Shown: positions 14,687 to 22,411 of the stretch, piece by piece | How positions within the stretch are numbered: position 1 is the first letter of the stretch | Layout of the letters: every line of letters begins with the position of its first letter | Source: an uncultured Bacilli bacterium | GTDB taxonomy: Bacteria > Bacillota_I > Bacilli_A > RF39 > UBA660 | Direction: 5' to 3' | Assembly: GCA_949113215.1 (NCBI GenBank) | Contig: CARZYU010000005.1 | Span: forward strand, 10,538 to 32,948 | Length of the DNA: 22,411 nucleotides | Notes under the pieces: generated by a model | Database searches by the model: none | Seen by the model: the letters and a program-made list of their open reading frames with translations, nothing else | What the model was told of the DNA's origin: nothing | Position numbers and translations under genes: made by a program

Positions 14687-16381
14687 TTAATTAACTTCTA
14701 CAATATCACCAAAGATTGCAGCTTCTTTTAAAGTACTATCTTCCGATGATTGTGATATTATTTTATCATCATTTTGTCGGTTTGAACTCATTTCTGAATC
14801 CTTTTCTTCTTCAGGTTCCTCTTCGTATTCATAAATAATATTATTTTTTCGATCTTGAATATAGGTATTTTTTTCCAAAATCCACTGTTCATTGGTCATA
14901 AACACAAAATTCATAGAAGTTCCAAAAATAGTTTCAAACACCTCAAATAAACGATCATAATGTTCAAACGCTTGAGCAACCATCGATTCATATTCATAAC
15001 TTAAAATTAAATTCTTCTCACTAGCAACGCGAGGAATTCCATCCAATAAAAGACAAGCCAAGTAACCAATGGATTCATCAAAAGTATACTCAGATAGAAT
15101 AGACCAGCGTTGCCTATAATTTTCAAGAATTGCTTTATCTGCTTTTGCAAAAGTGTTATGAACACGTACTTTCATTTTTTTAAGAAGATTATGATTCGTT
15201 TTCAAAGGTTCTTTTTCTTTTGAATTGGAAGATTCTAATCCAGAATCTGAAACCTGTACTACTTTTTCATCTATTTTTTCTTCTATGTTATGAGAAGATG
15301 GCAATGATTCTTTTTTTCCATGAGATGTAACTTCATCTATAGAAGAATTCAAATCATTCATAAATGATACTATAGTTACTTCAAATAAAATCTTAGGATT
15401 GCTTGATTGTTTCATATTTTTTCCCAAATCAGAAAGGCATCCTACAAAATCGAACATTTGTTTTTTATTATAAGTAATAGTCTCTTTTTGAAATGTTGCA
15501 TTAACAAATAAATCTCGAACAGTTAATAACAATTGATCTACCAAAGGAATAAAATCTTTTCCACCACAGTAATAATCCTCAATTAAATGCAACGTTTTGG
15601 AAAGATTATTTTGAAAAATAGATTCAATGAACTCTTTAAGATCCTTTTTTGAAAGTAAACCGTTCATCAGGTTAAAATCTTCTATCGTAATTTTACCTTC
15701 TGCATAAGAACTTAACTTATCGAGCATTCCAAGGGCATCTCGCATTCCACCATCTGAATACTCTGCAATAGATTTTAACGTTTCTTCATCAATTTCAATT
15801 TGCTCTCGAGCACTAATCTCTTTTAGACGTTTTACCAAATTTTCTATACTAATACGGCGAAAAGAAAAACATTGGCATCTAGAAATAATAGTAATAGGAA
15901 CCTTGTGAAGATCGGTAGTAGCTAAAATAAAAATAACATGACTAGGAGGTTCCTCTAAAGTTTTCAAAAGAGCATTAAATGCACCAGTTGAAAGCATATG
16001 TACTTCATCAATAATATACACTTTACAGTTCAACGAAGAAGGAACCAAATTAATTTTATCTTTTAATTCACGTATTTCATCAACTCCATTATTAGAAGCA
16101 GCATCAATTTCTACAATGTCCACGCATTCCTTTGAAGAAGCTATTTGACAGGAATCACACACTCCACATGGTTCACCATTTATTAAGTTTTCACAGTTAA
16201 TTGCTTGAGCTAATATTTTTGCCATAGTTGTTTTTCCAGTTCCTCTTGGACCTGAGAACAAATAAGCATGACTTGTCTTATGGTTGATAAGAGAATTGCT
16301 TAACGTTTTGGTAATGATATCTTGTCCAACAGTTTCTGATAATTTTTTCGGACGATATTTACGATACAATGCTTGATACAA
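14687..16381 (-). CDS. dnaX: DNA polymerase III subunits gamma/tau
   Basis: This 564-residue clamp-loader ATPase opens the sliding clamp. It begins with a TTG codon: the family start YQALYRKYRP follows at once and a G-rich stretch (GGGGGGAT) lies 7 bases upstream. Domain I has Walker A GPRGTGKTTMAK (44-55), a four-cysteine zinc cluster, Walker B IIDEVHML and the SRC motif SRCQCFSF. Domains II and III run to about residue 340. A low-complexity, acidic and serine-rich linker follows (about 345-395), then a C-terminal tau-type region. Two runs of seven A in the linker region (at 15311-15317 and 15175-15181 on the plus strand, as T) each lead to an early stop in the -1 frame, hinting at a short gamma form. 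It heads the dnaX-ybaB-recR cluster. Confidence 0.96.
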   Translation of the reverse strand: MYQALYRKYRPKKLSETVGQDIITKTLSNSLINHKTSHAYLFSGPRGTGKTTMAKILAQAINCENLINGEPCGVCDSCQIASSKECVDIVEIDAASNNGVDEIRELKDKINLVPSSLNCKVYIIDEVHMLSTGAFNALLKTLEEPPSHVIFILATTDLHKVPITIISRCQCFSFRRISIENLVKRLKEISAREQIEIDEETLKSIAEYSDGGMRDALGMLDKLSSYAEGKITIEDFNLMNGLLSKKDLKEFIESIFQNNLSKTLHLIEDYYCGGKDFIPLVDQLLLTVRDLFVNATFQKETITYNKKQMFDFVGCLSDLGKNMKQSSNPKILFEVTIVSFMNDLNSSIDEVTSHGKKESLPSSHNIEEKIDEKVVQVSDSGLESSNSKEKEPLKTNHNLLKKMKVRVHNTFAKADKAILENYRQRWSILSEYTFDESIGYLACLLLDGIPRVASEKNLILSYEYESMVAQAFEHYDRLFEVFETIFGTSMNFVFMTNEQWILEKNTYIQDRKNNIIYEYEEEPEEEKDSEMSSNRQNDDKIISQSSEDSTLKEAAIFGDIVEVN

Positions 16382-16409
16382 GGATTATCCCCCCACTTCA
16401 AATACAATT

Positions 16410-16438
16410 ATAGTATATCAAAAAAACACTTCTATCAA
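16410..16438 (-). promoter_or_regulatory. candidate sigma-A promoter for dnaX
   Basis: TTGATA (16433-16438) and TACTAT (16410-16415) are spaced by 17 bases on the minus strand, between the tadA terminator and the dnaX TTG start. A perfect TATAAT at 16407-16412 overlaps but would need a 20-base spacer. Confidence 0.48.
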
Positions 16439-16440
16439 AA

Positions 16441-16469
16441 GATAAAAACCGCTATTTTCTGCGGTTTTT
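16441..16469 (-). terminator. Rho-independent terminator overlapping the tadA stop
   Basis: A 9-bp stem (AAAAACCGC with GCGGTTTTT) has an 8-base loop. The tadA stop TAG lies at the loop/stem border, so the last codons form the 5' arm. The T-run is five T, then interrupted. Confidence 0.72.
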
Positions 16470-16898
16470 AAAAAAATTTTGCAACATCTTTTGACATTCC
16501 TCTTCTAAAATTTTACCTTCCAATTCGACACTCGTTTCTGATTGATTACCTTCAAAAATTTTTTTCACAATTTCTTGTTCTTCGGGATCTGTTGTGGATG
16601 TTCCATAATAAACCTTTTCGATTCTTGATTGTTGAATTGCACTTGCACACATACTACATGGTTGTAAAGTTACATAAAGTTCACAACCATTAAGTCTCCA
16701 ATTTGACAATTTGTTATTTGCTTCTAAAATAGTCACCAATTCTGCATGATATAACGAAGAATGATACTTTTCTTTTTGATTATGACCCACTGCAATCACT
16801 TTATCACCTTTTACCAAAACCGCTCCAATAGGAATTTCTCCTTCTCTATAAGCTTTTTTTGCTTCTTTCAAAGCTAACTTCATATATTTTTCTTTCAT
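16452..16898 (-). CDS. tadA: tRNA-specific adenosine deaminase TadA
   Basis: This 148-residue zinc deaminase converts A34 to inosine in the tRNA-Arg(ACG) anticodon. The zinc and catalytic residues are HAE (51-53) and PCSMC (80-84), with IPIGAVLV before them and NWRL between. The residues before HAE read SSLY where the family usually has DPTA. The ATG at 16898 is chosen because GGAG lies 7 bases upstream. A longer in-frame reading to 17006 would run back through the SRP RNA gene and is rejected. In B. subtilis the order is tadA-ffs-dnaX; here it is ffs-tadA-dnaX. Confidence 0.94.
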   Translation of the reverse strand: MKEKYMKLALKEAKKAYREGEIPIGAVLVKGDKVIAVGHNQKEKYHSSLYHAELVTILEANNKLSNWRLNGCELYVTLQPCSMCASAIQQSRIEKVYYGTSTTDPEEQEIVKKIFEGNQSETSVELEGKILEEECQKMLQNFFKNRRK

Positions 16899-16912
16899 AT
16901 ATTTTCTCCAAC

Positions 16913-16991
16913 AAAAAGGCGCACATGAAGGCAAAATGTTAAGGCTGCTATCTTCCGATCCTGACCTGATTCCAAACGTCATCATTGCGCC
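16913..16991 (-). ncRNA. ffs: signal recognition particle RNA (4.5S type)
   Basis: The minus strand reads GGTCAGGATCGGAAGATAGC, then AGCC: the conserved SRP RNA core with the GGAA tetraloop (the ATC/GAT pairs are a compensated variant of the usual TCC/GGA) and the GTCAGG/AGCAG internal loop. The ends GGCGCA and TGCGCC pair and are followed by five T, giving a transcript of about 75-80 bases without an Alu domain, shorter than the B. subtilis type. A promoter with a 17-base spacer lies just upstream. This RNA binds Ffh to target membrane proteins. Confidence 0.92.
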
Positions 16992-16997
16992 AATAAC

Positions 16998-17026
16998 ATA
17001 ATACATGATTTTTTACAGTTACACAA
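16998..17026 (-). promoter_or_regulatory. sigma-A-type promoter for ffs
   Basis: TTGTGT (17021-17026) and TATTAT (16998-17003) are separated by 17 bases on the minus strand. The predicted start, 6-7 bases after the -10, falls on the first G of the SRP RNA terminal stem. Confidence 0.62.
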
Positions 17027-17086
17027 GGCTTATAAAGATATTAATATTTTTTTATACGTTTCTATAAACTATGTTACCTAATTTAA

Positions 17087-17102
17087 TGTTTCACGTGAAA
17101 CA
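17087..17102. other. parS centromere site 1
   Basis: TGTTTCACGTGAAACA is a perfect 16-bp palindrome and matches the ParB/Spo0J binding consensus of Gram-positive bacteria. The symmetry extends to AATG...CATT (17085-17104). ParB loads here and spreads to recruit SMC and move the origin. Confidence 0.95.
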
Positions 17103-17192
17103 TTAAAAAAGTATTTCAAAATATATTACATTCTATATTTTAATAATTCTAAATAATTTTATTGAAATAAAACCTAACAAAAAGAAGAACAA

Positions 17193-17208
17193 TGTTTCAC
17201 GTGAAACA
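17193..17208. other. parS centromere site 2
   Basis: A second copy of TGTTTCACGTGAAACA. Dyad symmetry continues outward to a perfect 26-bp palindrome (17188-17213). Its centre is 106 bp from that of site 1, about ten helical turns. Confidence 0.95.
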
Positions 17209-17266
17209 TTGTTGAGTATTGAAAATTATAATTAATATTAGAATTATCTACCATATATTTCCAATT

Positions 17267-17280
17267 ATTTCCCGGGAAAT
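17267..17280. other. Noc-binding site (NBS)
   Basis: ATTTCCCGGGAAAT is a perfect match to the published binding consensus of the nucleoid occlusion protein Noc, a ParB paralogue. The palindrome extends by one more base pair each side. It differs from parS mainly at the central bases that give Noc its specificity. It sits 73 bp from parS site 2. Confidence 0.85.
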
Positions 17281-17282
17281 AG

Positions 17283-17306
17283 AAAAAGGAAGCTATTTTG
17301 CTTCCT
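17283..17306 (-). terminator. Rho-independent terminator overlapping the gyrA stop
   Basis: AGGAAGC pairs with GCTTCCT around a 6-base loop and is followed by TTTTT on the minus strand. The gyrA stop TAG lies at the end of the loop. Confidence 0.85.
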
Positions 17307-19758
17307 CCTCTATCATTTCTTCATCAGATTGTTCTTCTTGTTGTTCTACAACTGCAACAGTTGATACTTTGTTTTCATCTTTCAAATGAATGAGACGAAC
17401 TCCTTGCGTTGCACGTTTTAAAGTTGATACTTGATCAAGTGGCATTCTCATAATAATTCCACCATCAGTAATGATCATAAGATCAAAGCCATCAGTTACA
17501 GATTTTAAGGAAACCATGGTTCCATTTTTCTCTGTGATATTGAGAGCTTTAACTCCCTTACTTCCTCTGTGAGTCAAACGATATTCTTCAATCGGGGTTT
17601 TCTTTCCATAACCATGTTCTGTTACAACTAACACCTGAGAATGATTATCCACAACTTCGGCACCAACTACTTTCGCTCCATCCAAGTCAATTCCTTTTAC
17701 TCCAGAAGTACTACGACCCATGGAACGAATCTCATTTTCGGCAAAACGCACCATACGTCCATTACTTGCACCAATAATAATTTCATTTTCACCTGTTGTT
17801 TTACGAACCGTCATAAGCTCATCGTTTTCTTTTAAAATGATAGCTATTTTTCCACTCGTACGAATGTTATCAAATTCCGTTAAAGCTGTTCGTTTAACAA
17901 GACCATCTCTTGTAGAGAATAAAAGATATTTTGCTTCATCATCAGGACTCACTGTAATGATCGAACTAATGTTTTCATCTTTATCGAGAGACAATAAGTT
18001 AATAATTGGTAATCCCTTAGATTGTCTTGAAAACTCTGGAATTTCATATCCTTTCATACGATAAACTCTACCTTTATTTGAGAAAAATAGAATATAGTCA
18101 TGAGTACTCGTCGTCAAAAGATGTTCTACAAAATCTTCTTCATTCGTTCCCATACCTTTGATACCTACTCCACCACGATTTTGAGAACGGTAAGTATTTA
18201 CTGGTAACCGTTTAATATAGCCATTGTGAGTCAATGTAATTACGATATCTTCCACTGGAATCAAAGATTCATCTTCAATGTATTCAATTGCTGTCATATC
18301 GATGAAAGTACGGCGTTCGTCACCAAATTTATCACGAATTTCCATCATTTCATCCTTGATAATTTGTAATACTTTTTCATTACTCTCTAAAATAGCTTTT
18401 AAATTAGCAATTAATTCCAATAACTCCTTCAATTCCGCTTCAATTTTATCTCGTTCTAATCCAGTCAAACGGCGTAGCTTCATTTCAAGAATAGCACCAG
18501 CCTGAGCCTCACTCAAATCATAGTTCTTTTGAAGGCCCTCTAAAGCTTCTTGATCACTCTTAGAAGATTTAATCAATTGAATGATTGCGTCAATATTATC
18601 AAGAGCAATCTTCAAACCTTCTAAAATATGAGCTCGTTTTTCGGCTTTATCTAACTCAAAACGAGTTCTACGAACAATAACAGATTTTTGAAAATCAAGA
18701 TATTTTTCTAAAATTTGATTTAAATTGAGAACACGTGGTTTATTATCATCTAATGCCAATAAATTAATTCCAAACGAAGTTTGCAATTGTGAATATTTAT
18801 ACAAATTGTTTAAAACAACATTTGCATTCGCTTCTCTTTTTAATTCAATTACAATCTTTAGACCAGAAAGATCTGTTTCATCACGAATATCAGAAATACC
18901 ATCAATCACTTTATTACGAACCAATTCTGCTATTTTTTGAATTAAAACAGACTTATTTACCTGATAAGGAATTTCTGTTACCACAATTCGTTGACGATTG
19001 TTGTGTTCTTCTATATTTGCCCTAGAACGAATTACAATCGTTCCTTTTCCTGTTTCAAACGCCTTTCGAATACCACTATTTCCTAAAATAATACCACCCG
19101 TTGGAAAATCAGGTCCCTTAATGTATTCCATTAATTCTGAAACAGAAATATCAGGATGATCTATTTTAGCAATACAAGCATTGATAACTTCCTTTAAATT
19201 ATGTGGTGGAATATTGGTTGCCATACCAACTGCTATCCCCATAGTTCCATTTACTAAAATATTAGGAAATCTACTTGGAATTACCACTGGTTCTTTATGT
19301 AAACCATCAAAGTTGTCCACAAAATCAACGGTATCTTTATTAATATCACGAAGTAATTCCAAAGAAACCTTGGAAAGTCTCGCTTCCGTATAACGATACG
19401 CAGCTGCTCCGAAACCATCAATAGAACCAAAGTTACCATGACCATCGACCAATGGATAACGATAGTTGAAATCTTGTGCCATTCGCACCATCGCATCATA
19501 AACAGAAGTATCACCATGTGGATGATAACGTCCAAGAACGGCACCAACGGTAGTTGCACTTTTACGATATTGTTTATCAGGAGTTAATCCATCTTCGTAC
19601 ATTGTATATAAAATACGACGATGAACTGGTTTTAAACCATCTCTGACATCAGGAAGAGCTCGAGAAACGATAACACTCATAGAATAATCCAAAAAAGATG
19701 ATCGCACTTGTTCTGCAATATTAACATCTACTAATTTATGATCTGTCTGTATTTCCAT
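17293..19758 (-). CDS. gyrA: DNA gyrase subunit A
   Basis: This 821-residue subunit cuts and reseals DNA in the gyrase A2B2 enzyme. Features are the winged-helix region with the quinolone-resistance segment GRYHPHGDTSVYD (T84 and D88 align with E. coli S83 and D87), the active-site tyrosine Y123 in AAYRYTE, a coiled-coil arm near residues 370-460, and the beta-pinwheel C-terminal domain with a GyrA box (QNRGGVGIKG, from about residue 526), which separates it from ParC. The tail is acidic (DEEMIEEEAK). AGGAGGTG precedes the ATG and gyrB ends 11 bases upstream. Confidence 0.97.
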   Translation of the reverse strand: MEIQTDHKLVDVNIAEQVRSSFLDYSMSVIVSRALPDVRDGLKPVHRRILYTMYEDGLTPDKQYRKSATTVGAVLGRYHPHGDTSVYDAMVRMAQDFNYRYPLVDGHGNFGSIDGFGAAAYRYTEARLSKVSLELLRDINKDTVDFVDNFDGLHKEPVVIPSRFPNILVNGTMGIAVGMATNIPPHNLKEVINACIAKIDHPDISVSELMEYIKGPDFPTGGIILGNSGIRKAFETGKGTIVIRSRANIEEHNNRQRIVVTEIPYQVNKSVLIQKIAELVRNKVIDGISDIRDETDLSGLKIVIELKREANANVVLNNLYKYSQLQTSFGINLLALDDNKPRVLNLNQILEKYLDFQKSVIVRRTRFELDKAEKRAHILEGLKIALDNIDAIIQLIKSSKSDQEALEGLQKNYDLSEAQAGAILEMKLRRLTGLERDKIEAELKELLELIANLKAILESNEKVLQIIKDEMMEIRDKFGDERRTFIDMTAIEYIEDESLIPVEDIVITLTHNGYIKRLPVNTYRSQNRGGVGIKGMGTNEEDFVEHLLTTSTHDYILFFSNKGRVYRMKGYEIPEFSRQSKGLPIINLLSLDKDENISSIITVSPDDEAKYLLFSTRDGLVKRTALTEFDNIRTSGKIAIILKENDELMTVRKTTGENEIIIGASNGRMVRFAENEIRSMGRSTSGVKGIDLDGAKVVGAEVVDNHSQVLVVTEHGYGKKTPIEEYRLTHRGSKGVKALNITEKNGTMVSLKSVTDGFDLMIITDGGIIMRMPLDQVSTLKRATQGVRLIHLKDENKVSTVAVVEQQEEQSDEEMIEEEAK

Positions 19759-19769
19759 AAAAACACCTC

Positions 19770-21678
19770 CTATACGTCAAGATTCTGGACATATCCAGCA
19801 TTCTCTTCAATAAATTTCTTTCTTGGTTCCACTTCTTCACCCATCAGAATTTGGAATGTTTCATCTGCATACATAGCATCTTCGATATTAACACGAAGTA
19901 AACTACGGTAATTTGGATTCATGGTCGTATCACACAATTCTTCTGGATCCATTTCACCAAGTCCTTTATTACGGGAAATCTCTTTCTTCGCATTTTCTGG
20001 AAGATTTGCTAAATATTCATCTAATTCTGTTTCATCTAATACATAGTGTGCTACTTTGCCTGTTACAACCTTAAATAATGGCGGTTGAGCAATATAAACA
20101 TGTCCTTGTTCAATCAATGGACGGAAAAAACGATAAAAGAAAGTCAACAATAATGTTGCGATATGAGCTCCATCCACATCAGCATCGGCCATAATAATAA
20201 TCTTATGATAACGAAGCTTTTCGATATTGAACTCTTCCCCTACTCCTGTTCCTAAAGCAGTAATCAAAGAACGAATTTCTTCATTTCCAAGGACACGATC
20301 TAATCTTGCTTTTTCCACATTTAAGATCTTACCGCGAGCGGTAAAATTGCCTGCGTGGAAGCATTACGACCTGAAACAGCAGATCCACCTGCTGAATCTC
20401 CCTCGACAATAAATAATTCACATTGACTTGCATCTTTACTTGAGCAATCAGTTAATTTACCTGGAAGAGATGAAATCTCAAGGGCTGTCTTTCTTCTTGT
20501 CAATTCTCTTGCCCTCTTTGCTGCTACACGAGCACGAGCTGCAGTCATTGATTTATCCACAATAACTTTAGCTTCATCAGGATTTTCCATCAAGAATCGT
20601 TCAAATGACTCTGAAAAAATGCGATCAGAAATACTTCGAACTTCACTATTTCTTCAAACTGAGGATTTGGATGCTTAATGGAAATAATCATCGTAAGTCC
20701 TTCTCTTACATCATCACCAGTTAAAGGATCGTCATTATTTTTAAGAATTCCATTACTTACTGCGTATTTATTTAAAATACGAGTTAATGCTCTACGTACT
20801 CCATCTTCATGAGTTCCACCTTCTGGAGTCGTAATATTATTAACAAAGGAATAAATACTTGAATTATAAGATTCGTTGTATTGTAACGCTACTTCTAAGG
20901 AAATATCTTTTTCTTTTCCGTTAATATCAATAATAGTTGGATGAATTGCTGTTTTATTCTGATTTAACATTAACACATACTCGCGAATTCCACCTTCATA
21001 ACAGAAAGAATCTTTTTTATCTGCTTCTCTTTCATCCTCTAAGGAAATTCTTAGCCCTTTATTTAAAAAGGCAAGTTCTCTTAAACGAATTCGCAACGTT
21101 TCATAATTAAATACCGTAGTATCCGTAAAAATTTCTTCATCTGGGAGAAAAGTAACAGAAGTTCCTGTACGTTCACTCGAACATTGATCAATGACTTTCA
21201 ACGTATCTTGAGGTTTTCCACCATTTACGTATTTTTGAAAATAAACATTTCCATTTTTATAGACTCTTACTTCTAACCATTTTGACAAAGCATTAACAAC
21301 AGAAGCACCTACTCCATGGAGACCACCAGATACTTTATATCCTCCGCCTCCAAATTTGCCTCCAGCATGTAATACGGTATAAACAGTTTCGACCGTAGAT
21401 TTTCCTGTTTTAGGATGAATATCAACAGGAATACCACGACCATTATCTCTAACTGTAATTGTATTATCCTTTCCAATAATTACTTCAATATGAGTACAAA
21501 ATCCAGCTAAGGCTTCATCAATCGCATTATCAACAATTTCCCAAACCAAATGGTGAAGTCCTCTTTCACTTGTAGTACCAATATACATTCCTGGACGTTT
21601 TCGAACCGCTTCTAACCCTTCCAAAACTTGGATGGCTGACGAATCATATGCGGTTTCAACTTTTTCTTTTTCTTCCAT
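19770..21678 (-). pseudogene. gyrB: DNA gyrase subunit B, reading frame broken twice
   Basis: Three consecutive frames encode one GyrB. The first, 21678 to 20590, holds the GHKL ATPase domain (EIVDNAIDEALAG; GGLHGVGASVVNALS) and most of the transducer, but its last residues (from about 20650) are out of frame. The second, from about 20650 to 20321, holds NSEVRSISDRIF, then LPGKLTDCSS and the TOPRIM motif LFIVEGDSAGGSA. The third, about 20335 to 19770, holds KILNVEKARLDR, MADADVDGAHI and the usual C-terminus. At 20650-20653 the expected segment after PQFE (GQTKTKLG) is missing, an apparent 22-nt deletion that removes the ATP-contacting QTK loop. At 20335 one C is missing from CCGCTCCGCGGT. Without these the length would be about 640. 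Position between recF and gyrA is the normal one. Because gyrase is essential, sequencing or assembly error is at least as likely as true decay. Confidence 0.9.
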
Positions 21679-21682
21679 AATT

Positions 21683-22411
21683 CTATCCTTCCTTCTCTAT
21701 TATTTCTCCATTCTCTACTGAAAAAATCTTATAATCTCGTAAACTTCTTCGATCAATATCTTTTAAATCGGTTGATGTAATGATACATTGAATATCATGA
21801 TTAATATAGCGAAGAAGATTATTTTTCTTTTTCTTATCAATTTCACTTAAAACATCATCTAACAACAAGATGGGTTTACTTCCAGTCTCCATTTCAAATA
21901 AAAGAATCTCTGCCAACTTATGACAAATAACAACCAAACGTTGTTGCCCTTGGGAACCATATTCTTTTAAAGAAAGATCCTTTAAAAAATAAGAAAAATC
22001 ATCACGATGAGGACCATATAATGTCATTCCCTGTGCTAATTCACGAGAATAATTCTTCTTATACTTTTTCCTCAACTTTTCAGTAATTTCTTCTTCTGTA
22101 TAGGTTTCTAGTTCTACATTAGGCTCATAACAAATCCTAAGTCCTTGTTCTTCTGTAATATCAAAGAAAATTGAGGTGATTTTTTGATTAATAAAATCAA
22201 TATACCTTTTTCGTTCTTGATAAATTACAACTGCCTTTGTGATTAGTTTTTTGGTTAGAACATCTAAATATCTTTCATCTCCCAAATGATTTGTATATAA
22301 AATTTTCAAATATTCATTGCGCATTTTCAAAATCTTATTGTACTCATTTAATGAATTTAAATAATCTTTAGAGATCTGACTGATTTGAATATTTAAAAGA
22401 TTTCTTCGAAT
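21683..22411 (-). CDS. recF: DNA replication and repair protein RecF, 5' end outside window
   Basis: The C-terminal 242 residues of RecF are present and the frame stays open to the right edge, beginning IRRNLLNIQISQISKDYL, which fits the RRRFLD..I..I segment of the family. The ABC-type signature YGSQGQQR and Walker B with D-loop (PILLLDDVLSEID) are intact, and LYGPHRDDF is also typical. The Walker A end lies outside. RecF binds ssDNA-dsDNA junctions and, with RecO and RecR (recR is also in this window), loads RecA. gyrB starts 4 bases after its stop. Confidence 0.96.
   Translation of the reverse strand: MRRNLLNIQISQISKDYLNSLNEYNKILKMRNEYLKILYTNHLGDERYLDVLTKKLITKAVVIYQERKRYIDFINQKITSIFFDITEEQGLRICYEPNVELETYTEEEITEKLRKKYKKNYSRELAQGMTLYGPHRDDFSYFLKDLSLKEYGSQGQQRLVVICHKLAEILLFEMETGSKPILLLDDVLSEIDKKKKNNLLRYINHDIQCIITSTDLKDIDRRSLRDYKIFSVENGEIIEKEG

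Larger units (their letters stand above)
16992..17292. other. non-coding segment between gyrA and ffs
   Basis: Very AT-rich. It holds the gyrA terminator tail, one Noc-type palindrome, two parS sites and the ffs promoter. I see no supported reading frame on either strand. Confidence 0.8.

Noticed and set aside
16899..17006. Extended N-terminus of TadA
   Set aside because: This stretch encodes the SRP RNA and its promoter; the internal ATG at 16898 has a good ribosome site and gives the family length.
17645..20561. Two exact DnaA-box sequences TTATCCACA (17645-17653 in gyrA, 20553-20561 in gyrB)
   Set aside because: They are single boxes 2.9 kb apart, inside conserved Val-Asp-Lys/Asn codons, with no cluster or unwinding region nearby. 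They are most likely coincidental coding sequence.
20335..20660. Programmed frameshift or intein in gyrB
   Set aside because: There is no slippery heptamer at either break, no inserted sequence, and conserved residues are missing at the first break, so deletion or assembly error fits better.

Overview
This window is a 22.4 kb AT-rich chromosomal stretch (by eye about one third G+C) from a low-GC Gram-positive bacterium. Every gene I can support lies on the minus strand. At the right edge is the origin-proximal order recF-gyrB-gyrA, so the window reads leftward away from oriC and all genes are probably co-directional with replication. The contents match the Bacillus subtilis origin region in trimmed form: dnaX-ybaB-recR-bofA-holB-ricT-trmN6-rsmI, pth-mfd-spoVT, and metS-tatD-3D-domain protein. 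BofA and SpoVT point to an endospore-forming lineage. A Met T-box, two parS sites and a Noc-type site fit Bacilli. I infer an uncultured or little-studied member of Bacilli; no closer placement is safe from sequence alone.

Layout from right to left, the direction of transcription. (1) 22411-17293: recF (5' end outside the window), gyrB and gyrA, tightly packed and ended by a terminator that overlaps the gyrA stop. gyrB is broken by an apparent 22-nt deletion that removes the conserved QTK loop and by a 1-nt deletion, so it is either an assembly error or a pseudogene. (2) 17282-16992: a non-coding segment with two perfect parS palindromes and one perfect Noc-binding palindrome. (3) 16991-16441: the SRP RNA gene ffs with its own promoter, then tadA. 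The long open frame upstream of tadA is only read-through of ffs. (4) 16438-6435: a replication, repair and RNA-modification cluster, dnaX-ybaB-recR-bofA-holB-ricT-trmN6-rsmI-pth-mfd, with many overlapping start and stop codons that suggest one long operon. (5) 6422-5712: an unrecognised 214-residue helical protein with its own promoter and terminator. (6) 5555-5034: spoVT. (7) 5044-2760: a promoter and methionine T-box leader controlling a dUTPase-like gene and metS. (8) 2751-2481: a 57-residue membrane protein with its own promoter and terminator. (9) 2482-1: tatD, then a membrane-anchored 3D-domain protein and two tandem TasA/camelysin-like exported proteins, the last cut by the window edge.

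Most genes are housekeeping. The most notable points are the parS/Noc-site cluster next to ffs, the Met T-box driving a dUTPase that lacks motif V, the broken gyrB, possible slippage sites in dnaX, a delta-prime subunit without P-loop or zinc module, and the exported TasA-like tandem behind a 3D-domain protein. I see no CRISPR array, insertion sequence, prophage, tRNA or rRNA.
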